DNA of 64,000 nucleotides from Parashewanella spongiae (GTDB lineage Bacteria; Pseudomonadota; Gammaproteobacteria; Enterobacterales; Shewanellaceae): NCBI RefSeq assembly GCF_004358345.1, contig NZ_CP037952.1, positions 5,401,457 to 5,465,456 of the forward strand, read 5' to 3'. Shown piece by piece: positions 58,064 to 64,000 of this stretch (position 1 is its first letter; each line of letters starts with the position of its first letter). The notes under the pieces were generated by a model. It saw only the letters and a program-made list of their open reading frames with translations, ran no database searches and was not told where the DNA came from. The position numbers and the translations under genes were made by a program.

Positions 58064-58666
58064 CTTTTTTTTACCTGTAATAACATAATTAACAAGCTCT
58101 GCTAAATTAGAATCAACCATACTTAAGGTAGTTACATGGTTAATATATTTTTTATTGATCTCCGAGTTAAACATCATCGAAGGAAATAAATTAATGATTT
58201 CCCCTGTTGCAGTATTATCGCTTTCATATTTAGCTAGCAATCCCAAAGTCACTTGACCGTTCTCTCTTATAAAGTCATAAGAAACAGGATTGTTTATTGA
58301 ATATTTTTTCAAAAATAAATCTACGAAAGCAAATTTATCTTCATGAGATTCTATAGATAAAAAGCTATTGATATATCTGTTTCTAATGCTGATAACATTT
58401 CCAACTTCAGGAAAGTGTTTTGAAATTTCAATATCATCACTCGAATTTTTAAAGTCTATTCTATCAATACAATATTTCTTATTTAATAAAAAAGTTGCCT
58501 CTTTTATGTAAAGTTTTTCTTCTTCTGAAGTTAATCCATTAGCTTTTCCATGACTACAAAAAGATTCAAGATTATCTACTGATTTATCACCAGCATATGC
58601 AGGGCTAAAAGAGAGTACTAACCCCATAGTCCAAACAGGAATAAAAGATTTGATTAAGCGCAGCAT
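58058..58666 (-). CDS. Secreted protein of unknown function, with frameshift signal at its end
   Basis: 202 residues with a signal peptide (MLRLIKSFIPVWTMGLVLSF, cleavage near AYA-G). The mature part is helical and charged (SEEEKLYIKEATFLLNKKYC). The 3' end reads GGT AAA AAA AAG CTA TAA; the heptamer A AAA AAG is the classical -1 ribosomal slip site (as in dnaX), and the -1 frame stays open for 114 more codons. Either the full product is about 314 residues made by frameshifting, or an A was lost from the gene. Its neighbours are IS and transporter scraps, so it may have been cargo of an export system. Confidence 0.65.
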   Translation of the reverse strand: MLRLIKSFIPVWTMGLVLSFSPAYAGDKSVDNLESFCSHGKANGLTSEEEKLYIKEATFLLNKKYCIDRIDFKNSSDDIEISKHFPEVGNVISIRNRYINSFLSIESHEDKFAFVDLFLKKYSINNPVSYDFIRENGQVTLGLLAKYESDNTATGEIINLFPSMMFNSEINKKYINHVTTLSMVDSNLAELVNYVITGKKKL

Positions 58667-58769
58667 AAATATCCTTATTTATTATCTGAAAGTAGTAACT
58701 AATCATGTAGTTACAATTAATAGCAAGTTAAAACCAACAAAATGTTAATTAAATGTAAATCGGTCTATT

Positions 58770-59060
58770 TACCATAACGCCTTCTTATGCGCATTACGAA
58801 AAGACACTCGACACCGATTCAGTGCGAACGGCCTGAAAAATTCAATTATCTAGGCGAAAAATAGCCTAATTAAGCCAGTTAACAAATGATGATTTTCACC
58901 AAAACAGCGCTTGATGCAAATTTATAGCACGAACCACTCTATAAATGTTAATCATTAGGACTGGATTGTCACAACACAGCCAGTTAAAAGAACATAACTT
59001 TTAACGACTAATCATTAGAAATAGTATTGCAGTAAATGTTCGTTGTCAGCACGCAATGGG
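58770..59060 (+). repeat. Long dispersed repeat, partner of 12640-12930
   Basis: Shares a series of words in the same order with 12640-12930 (ACCATAACGCC, CAGTTAACAAATGATGATTT, CAAATTTATAGCACGAACC, CATTAGAAATAGTATTGC). One copy is in the island and the other beside glmS. It is non-coding and no terminal repeats were clear. Confidence 0.65.
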
Positions 59061-59199
59061 GCATAAGCGTCACAGCAATCGGAAACCATATCTAAAATCG
59101 CACACATCATGTCCGAACGCTTTAATCGAGGAGCCAGTCTTTTTTTTGATGTTACTGTTATCAATTAACGGCATCAAATTTCTTCGAAATTTTCAAAGG

Positions 59200-59229
59200 C
59201 ACTGGATTCCTTCCTTCGCTGGAATGACG
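59200..59229. repeat. REP-like hairpin
   Basis: CACTGGATTCC, TTCCTTCGCT, GGAATGACG; a short imperfect palindrome of the widespread type, related to that at 14903-14932. Confidence 0.6.
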
Positions 59230-59334
59230 TTAATGTATTGAGTTATCGTTATTGTAATCGACTCACTTCGGTCGGATAAGCGACACCTGTTGCCAGGTGC
59301 CGCTCTCCTCAGAACCTATGTGGACTCCCCCGTG

Positions 59335-59529
59335 TCAACAACAAATTACTATTAATCGATGAATAAATGCGTACTTATGTACGAGCTCTATTGAGTAGCG
59401 AACTCAGGCTCTCTGATATTTACGCGAACCAGTAAACAATCCTGTACGACGAGCTCGAAGCTCTTGGTTCTTATCTGTTTTTACTGGTTGATTTTTATCT
59501 TCGATTAAGCATTTTGTTGTTTAAACTCA
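59335..59529 (-). ncRNA. Candidate bridge RNA region of the IS1111-type element
   Basis: IS110-family elements use a structured non-coding RNA that pairs with target and donor DNA; in the IS1111 subgroup it is coded downstream of the transposase. The 195 bp between the transposase stop and the element end are non-coding and contain several inverted words (for example GAGCTC repeated at 59380 and 59450, and AACCAGTAAA near 59428 against TTTACTGGTT near 59479). The placement follows from family knowledge; the fold was not computed. Confidence 0.35.
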
Positions 59530-60573
59530 TTAACTGGCTGAAATCAATTCAGCTCTGTACTCCGTTCCTTGGGTTAACATAGCGAAAGCCGTTCTCACCG
59601 TTTTGTTTGCTAGCGCTACAGCGGCACATTGCTTCCCACGTCGTTCAACTAGCCCTTGTAACCACTTTTCTTTGGTAGTTCGAGCTTCTCTTTTCACGAC
59701 TTGGATTACGCAGGACATTGCGCCAGCAATAAGTAGACTACGAAGCATGCTGTTTTTAACATACTTTCCTATAGAGCCTAGCTTTGTCTTACCACCGCTG
59801 GAATGCTGTAAAGGTGTTAACCCAATACATGCAGAAGCATCTTTCCCTTTTTTGAATTGACCTAACTCAGCACACCCTAATGCAATGTAAAGGTTGATGG
59901 CATTTATGGTTCCCACCCCCTCTATTTTTAGTAATTTTTTGCACTCTGGGTGGTGACTGATAGATTGTTCAAGACAATCATCATAAATGGCAAGTGATTC
60001 GATGGTTTCGACATAAAGTTTCCCGGCAGTATCTAATGCTTGCCTAAATAAATCGGAGCACCCATTCTCAGCATCTTCGAGTGTTGACTCAACTGCACCT
60101 TTTAAACCGCCATTACGTTTAGCCGTGCTGATATTGAACTCAGCAAGTAATCCGTCAAGTTGATTACTAAGAGCTGTTTTTTGCTTAATGCATAGCTCTC
60201 TAAAGCGTACTATGGATTGTAACTCTTGCTGTTTAACCGACTTACCAACAACAAAATTAACTTCTGGTAGCATAGCTGACTGAACAATAGCCAAAGCATC
60301 ATTTTTATCTGTTTTCTGATTTTGTCTAACGGAGGCAACTAATTGTGCAGAGATAAGCTTTGCATCATGCTTAAAATCTAAGGCTTTCTGCAGCCAATAA
60401 TTTGAAGTGCCACATGCTTCAAATACAACCGTCATCGGTTTTGATTTAGCGAGAAATTCAGTGAATTCGTTAGGTGTCATTTCTTTATTAGAACGCACAG
60501 CTTTGTTTGTGTATACACAAACTTGAATTACACGTTTTGCCAAATCAACTCCAACAATTGTACTTTTCATCAT
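59530..60573 (-). CDS. IS110-family (IS1111 group) transposase
   Basis: About 347 residues. The N-terminal RuvC-like DEDD domain starts STIVGVDLAKRVIQVCVY (first Asp), with VFEACGTSNYWL (Glu) and NQKTDKNDALAIVQ (DxxD). The C-terminal transposase_20 domain holds IEGVGTINAINLYIALG and the reactive serine in GLTPLQHSSGGKTKLGSIGK. ATG at 60573 or 60570 is chosen after a GGAG site; the TTG at 60582 opens the frame. It is intact, so the element may be active. Confidence 0.93.
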   Translation of the reverse strand: MMKSTIVGVDLAKRVIQVCVYTNKAVRSNKEMTPNEFTEFLAKSKPMTVVFEACGTSNYWLQKALDFKHDAKLISAQLVASVRQNQKTDKNDALAIVQSAMLPEVNFVVGKSVKQQELQSIVRFRELCIKQKTALSNQLDGLLAEFNISTAKRNGGLKGAVESTLEDAENGCSDLFRQALDTAGKLYVETIESLAIYDDCLEQSISHHPECKKLLKIEGVGTINAINLYIALGCAELGQFKKGKDASACIGLTPLQHSSGGKTKLGSIGKYVKNSMLRSLLIAGAMSCVIQVVKREARTTKEKWLQGLVERRGKQCAAVALANKTVRTAFAMLTQGTEYRAELISAS

Positions 60574-61394
60574 AGACTCCAATTACCACTAACGGTGAAT
60601 ATCTAAGACACACCATTCGTTGAGGGGGAGGGAGTCCAATTATCTGTACGTGCAACTTTCACTGCATACGGCTCAAGCCTCCACTAAGGCGTACAACGTT
60701 ACCCGGCAACTACAAAGAGTTACCTTTGCAATACACACTTGAAGCTTTAATATCTGCAACATAATGGATTCCATTTATTACAGTCAGGAGAGGCACTAAC
60801 CCCATATGAGGTCATCATTTGCGTTTCTCCATTAATAAAGTTCTTCAACTTTTCTTGCAACGGGAGACCAGCTGGAAGTGGGCTCACTTTCGTGACCAGA
60901 TATAAATCTGTATCTGCATCATTACAACGCAGCATTTGCTTTCTCCAGCCTCCTTTACCTGCATAACTATCGGCCACCTTCACAGATGGCTTTCCCAGAA
61001 GGGGCTATACAGGCTTACCGTTTTCCGTATGTTGTGCAATATCAGGTTAGATGCCCACTCTAATGCGGAGAGTCCTATTGATCACGAAAGAGTACTGCCC
61101 AACCTCTTTCCAACTCTCGTTGCCCTTTGGCCACAGCGTAACAACCACTTCCGCTGCTTCACGTATAACGCACCTTTCATGGGTTCACATATGTTCATCA
61201 TACTGATTCCCTAGCGCTTACCCGATTTGTGGTTATCAGGAGGAACGTCCTCTCACGATTCGTTTCCCGTCTAATAAATAGACTTTGCTACATTGTCAGG
61301 CTCGCTACTTTATTCAGAGCCCTAGGGTCATCTGGTGACACAGATGGTTCACTCTATAGTGGTGAACAGCACTTCATACGACTTCACGTCGCAC

Positions 61395-61661
61395 AAGCAT
61401 AAACGCATTACGTACTGCAATTATCGAGTATGAAAAAGAATGAATCTTTCAAATTTTAACTACACATTATTTGGTTAAAAAACTAAAAAACTAATAAACT
61501 AAATTGAAAGGTGATCTGATCCCCATTTAGTTATCTAAAAATCACCTTTCAATGAGTTAGCTAAAGAACATTTAATCAATAAGATAAAGATAGATATCAA
61601 TCATCATTACCTTTATTACTCAGTTCCGATGCCCCCCATAAACTATTCAAGCCAGTGTTTA
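61395..61661. other. Gap between the intron and the integrase gene
   Basis: No gene is seen. ATTGAAAGGTGAT (61503-61515) pairs perfectly over 13 bases with ATCACCTTTCAAT (61541-61553). Short direct repeats AAAAAACTA occur near 61475-61495. The inverted repeat may be the integrase terminator or an integrase site; AAGGTGAT also occurs in the palindrome at 33234-33252 at the opposite side of the island. Confidence 0.45.
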
Positions 61662-62801
61662 TTACTGAAAAATACTTGGTAGTGATTGCATCGCTTGTTT
61701 ACGCTTTAATTCAATAATATCGCTGTAAATTTGAGTGGTTTTTAGCTCTGAATGGCCGAGAAGCTTTGATACGGTATAGATATCATGGCCGTGGGTAAGC
61801 ATACGAACGGCGAAGGTGTGGCGTGCGCAGTGGAAGGTGATGTTTTTAGTTATGCCTGCTTCCATCATCCAGCGACTAATGGCGACATTCATGTAAGCAG
61901 AATATTTGAGTTTTTTAAATACTCGCTCTTCTGGCTTTTGCGGTTCACCCATGAGTTTTAATGCATCTTGAGGCAAGTCGAGATATTGCTGATAAGCCGT
62001 TTTCTTGTGACTGAATATGGCACGATAGCCATCGTCACTTATATGAATGTCTTGCCAGGTCAGCTTTTGAATATCACTCCAGCGAATGCCTGTTAAGCAG
62101 CTAAATAAGAAGGCTCTTTTTAGTACATCGTAACGACATTCAGTTCTGCTGATTGCGGTGATTTCAGAATCAATAAGGTAGTTACGTTTGTTCTGTTCAG
62201 GCTTAATCCCTGGGACTTGATGAACTGGATTTTGTTTGATAATACCAAAGCGGTGGGCTTGATTAATTGAAGCTCTGATCTTGTTAAAATAAGATGAAGC
62301 TGTGTTTTTGGATAACAGTTTTTTTGATTTGGTCACCGCTTCGTTGGATAAGTAGTGTTTAAAACCTTTAAGTAAGTTTACAGTCATATCTTCGAATGAT
62401 AAATCGTTGGTTTTGGTGTAGCGCTTTAGATGGATTAATGCTGATGCCCAGATTGAGTGATTGGATATGCTGCCTGTTTTTTCTTTTTCATCAATGATGC
62501 TTTGCATGAATTTTACAAAGCTTTGTTTAAGCTTTTCTTCACTTTCAAAGTGGTGTTTGTTCTTGGCTAATTCGACTAGGGCTTTAGCACGTATTTTCTC
62601 GGCTAAGTCTAATGTCTTGCGGTTATGATCACGTTGGCTTTTATCTTTTGGTGTATGGTAAATGTAGAGGTTAAGAGATTGTCTTTTCCGTTTCTTCTCA
62701 CGTTTTCCTTTTTCGTTGATGAAGGTTCCATCGTATCGTGTGAGAAGTAATATTTGTCGACCTTGGCTATCTGGAGTTTTACGTTCGATAGTGAGTTTCA
62801 T
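61662..62801 (-). CDS. Tyrosine recombinase (island integrase)
   Basis: 379 residues. An arm-binding N-terminal domain (KLTIERKTPDSQGRQILLLT), a SAM-like core-binding domain (about residues 90-200) and the catalytic domain are seen: Arg in FSCLTGIRWSDIQKLTWQD, H-x-x-R in FHCARHTFAVRML, then LLGHSELKTTQIYSDI with the later His and the catalytic Tyr. The style SCLTGIRWSDIQKL and the KRKRQSLNLYIY arm region resemble integrases of Bacteroidota elements. It stands 182 bp from the end of mnmE and points away from it, so mnmE is the probable attachment gene. Confidence 0.93.
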   Translation of the reverse strand: MKLTIERKTPDSQGRQILLLTRYDGTFINEKGKREKKRKRQSLNLYIYHTPKDKSQRDHNRKTLDLAEKIRAKALVELAKNKHHFESEEKLKQSFVKFMQSIIDEKEKTGSISNHSIWASALIHLKRYTKTNDLSFEDMTVNLLKGFKHYLSNEAVTKSKKLLSKNTASSYFNKIRASINQAHRFGIIKQNPVHQVPGIKPEQNKRNYLIDSEITAISRTECRYDVLKRAFLFSCLTGIRWSDIQKLTWQDIHISDDGYRAIFSHKKTAYQQYLDLPQDALKLMGEPQKPEERVFKKLKYSAYMNVAISRWMMEAGITKNITFHCARHTFAVRMLTHGHDIYTVSKLLGHSELKTTQIYSDIIELKRKQAMQSLPSIFQ

Positions 62802-62823
62802 GAGATTTTCTCCTACTGCTAGA

Positions 62824-62877
62824 AATTGGCCACCTATGTCCCACCTAATTTTGTGAGTGGGCTATGGGTGGCCAATT
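62824..62877. promoter_or_regulatory. Inverted repeat upstream of the integrase gene
   Basis: AATTGGCCACCTAT (62824-62837) and ATGGGTGGCCAATT (62864-62877) are inverted with one mismatch; inside, GTCCCACC and GTGGGC extend the symmetry. Located 23 bp before the integrase start, it could be an operator or part of the recombination site. Confidence 0.55.
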
Positions 62878-62983
62878 ATTAGCAAATAAAAGAAACTATA
62901 GAAATACAAAGATAAGATTAACTATATACTTATATTAGATATTTTAACTTTGTTTGGCTTTTTATTGACCTTGTTTTACCTTG

Positions 62984-64000
62984 TTATTTTCCTATACAAA
63001 ATGACGAAAAAATCTTTCCCAATAAATCATCAGAGGTAAATTGACCGGTTATTTCTGATAATGCCAATTGCGTCATGCGCAATTCTTCAGCTAATAATTC
63101 TCCTGCTTGATACACTTCTAACTGTTCTTTACCAATAAATAAATGCTGATTGGCAAGCTCTAAAGCTTGTAAATGGCGTCTTCTGGCAATGAAACCACCC
63201 TCTAAATTGCTTTGATAACCCATCAAGGACTTAAGATACTGTTTTAGCTCGTGCATGCCGTCGCCATTTTTAGCTGAAATACGATGTACGGGATAACTTA
63301 ATTCATTGGATGTTTTGTGATTGCTGATACTGATGGGTTCTTGGGTTACATCCGCTTTATTTCTAACAACCGTCACCCCTAAGTTTTTAGGTAAACGATC
63401 AATAAATTCAGGCCAAATATCATGAGGATCGACCGAATTTGTGGTAGTGGCGTCCACCATAAATAAGACTTGATCCGCTTGATTGATTTCATCCCATGCC
63501 CGTTCAATACCTATTTTCTCGACAGCGTCATCGGTATTTCGAAGTCCTGCAGTGTCAATAATATGCAGTGGCATACCATCAATGTGAATATGCTCTCTCA
63601 GTACATCACGTGTGGTGCCAGCAATTTCGGTTACAATGGCTGATTCTTTACCAGCAAGTGCATTTAATAAACTTGATTTTCCGGCATTAGGGCGTCCAGC
63701 AATCACTACTTTCATGCCTTCGCGGATCAAAGCGCCTTGCTCGGCACTGTTTTGTACTTCACTGAGACGATCAATAATTTTATAAAGTGAATTCGCTATT
63801 TTTCCGTCACTTAAAAAGTCGACTTCTTCATCAGGAAAATCAATGGCGGCTTCAACGTAGAGGCGTAAATTGGTCACTTGGTCGACAAGTTGATGTATTT
63901 GCGCTGAAAACTCACCTTGTAACGAGTGGAGTGCGCTTTTAGCCGCTTGTTCACTGCTGGCATCAATGAGATCGGCGATGGCTTCAGCTTGAGTGAGATC
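62984..64000 (-). CDS. mnmE: tRNA modification GTPase MnmE, C-terminal part
   Basis: The gene runs off the window end; about 338 of roughly 450 residues are visible, the readable part starting [20 protein letters not shown] in the central helical domain. The G domain has the P-loop [31 protein letters not shown] and the NKAD specificity motif. The C-terminus is the complete functional end FCIGK, with the Cys needed for modification. Works with MnmG on wobble uridine 34. In Shewanella relatives it lies next to mioC; here the island separates the two. The 3' end of this gene is a known integration site (for example of SGI1). Confidence 0.97.
   Translation of the reverse strand, partial: DLTQAEAIADLIDASSEQAAKSALHSLQGEFSAQIHQLVDQVTNLRLYVEAAIDFPDEEVDFLSDGKIANSLYKIIDRLSEVQNSAEQGALIREGMKVVIAGRPNAGKSSLLNALAGKESAIVTEIAGTTRDVLREHIHIDGMPLHIIDTAGLRNTDDAVEKIGIERAWDEINQADQVLFMVDATTTNSVDPHDIWPEFIDRLPKNLGVTVVRNKADVTQEPISISNHKTSNELSYPVHRISAKNGDGMHELKQYLKSLMGYQSNLEGGFIARRRHLQALELANQHLFIGKEQLEVYQAGELLAEELRMTQLALSEITGQFTSDDLLGKIFSSFCIGK

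Larger units (their letters stand above)
58667..59270. other. Repeat-filled non-coding gap
   Basis: No gene is supported; short frames such as that at 59056-59241 are within repeat sequence. It contains the long dispersed repeat (58770-59060) and a REP-like hairpin (59200-59229), both described separately. Confidence 0.45.
59317..60645 (-). mobile_element. IS1111-type element (IS110 family) inserted in intron domain V
   Basis: The ends were placed where the domain V sequence is interrupted (between GTAC and GGTTC of the expected GTACGGTTC). Subterminal inverted repeats TGGACTCCC lie at 59321-59329 and, inverted, 60630-60638, as in the IS1111 subgroup. No target duplication is expected for this family. 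The transposase covers 59530-60573, leaving about 200 bp of non-coding DNA behind it. Confidence 0.78.
59271..61394 (-). mobile_element. Group II intron lacking its reverse transcriptase, split by an IS
   Basis: On the minus strand it opens with GTGCG (61394-61390), the group II 5' consensus, followed by about 700 nt of structured sequence. The last conserved parts are domain V, GAGCCGTATGCAGTGAAAG then TTGCACGTAC (60674-60646), completed after the IS by GGTTC (59316-59312), and domain VI, GCGGCACCTGGCAACAGGTG with end TTATCCGAC (59271). Near 60810 MMTSYGVSASPDCNKW looks like the start of an intron-encoded protein, but the reverse transcriptase body is missing. Without the IS the intron is about 795 nt. 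It could splice only with help from another intron, and the IS in domain V should block that. Confidence 0.75.

Noticed and set aside
59056-59241. 61-codon frame on the + strand
   Set aside because: It runs through a dispersed repeat and a REP-like hairpin and lacks coding character.
60747-61214. Short frames on both strands inside the group II intron
   Set aside because: They cover the structured RNA domains; only the last 18 codons of the minus-strand frame look like the start of a lost intron protein.

Overview
The window comes from a marine-type gammaproteobacterium, most likely Shewanellaceae (Shewanella or Parashewanella-like). The chromosomal backbone is the replication-origin neighbourhood: glmS, a DeoR-type regulator, glmU, the F1Fo ATP synthase operon (atpIBEFHAGDC), parB, parA, rsmG, mnmG, an oriC-like intergenic region, mioC, then (across a large insertion) mnmE. 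Assignment to Shewanellaceae rests on this order plus a periplasmic catalase with an ankyrin partner; it is inference, because no 16S gene is present.

Region 1 to 13000 is an accessory zone rich in dispersed repeats. It holds a small secreted protein, a catalase/ankyrin pair (katB/ankB type, the ankyrin gene broken by an A9 tract), a 589-residue orphan, a 261-bp MITE-like element, a junction of recombinase, IS630 and group II intron scraps, and a 1262-residue protein made mostly of tandem pentatricopeptide-like (PPR) repeats, which is rare in bacteria. Then come a small beta-barrel-like protein and a DUF1877 protein.

Region 13000 to 32500 is core: cell-wall amino sugar synthesis (glmS, glmU), ATP synthase, chromosome partition, rRNA/tRNA modification and the probable origin (five DnaA-box-like 9-mers, 14 GATC sites and three GATCT-led AT-rich 13-mers). 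Two non-core genes sit within it: a 171-residue protein with a death-domain-like stretch and a 472-residue protein with four tandem repeats and an IpaD/SipD-like segment, both reminiscent of host-directed proteins.

Region about 32900 to 62980 is an integrated mobile island lying between mioC and the 3' end of mnmE, with a tyrosine integrase next to mnmE. From left to right it carries two Fic proteins with repeat or palindrome operators, AlpA/excisionase-like regulators, a primase-helicase, a CI-like repressor diverging from a FlhD-like/FlhC-like activator pair (the logic of SetR/SetCD in SXT and AcaDC/SgaDC in IncC/SGI1), a VUT-family transporter, a MobC/relaxase pair, and a defence region. 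The defence region is a type I restriction locus (hsdR split by an IS4-family element with perfect 10-bp target duplications, hsdS cut to its last 58 codons by a second copy, no hsdM) with a Septu-like ptuA/ptuB pair and three uncharacterised genes, one DUF3800. Beyond it lie transporter and IS481 scraps, a secreted protein ending at a canonical A AAA AAG slippery heptamer with a 114-codon -1 extension, and a group II intron that has lost its reverse transcriptase and has an IS1111-type (IS110 family) element inserted in domain V.

The island looks like a mobilizable element (relaxase, no transfer apparatus visible) that has begun to decay through IS activity.
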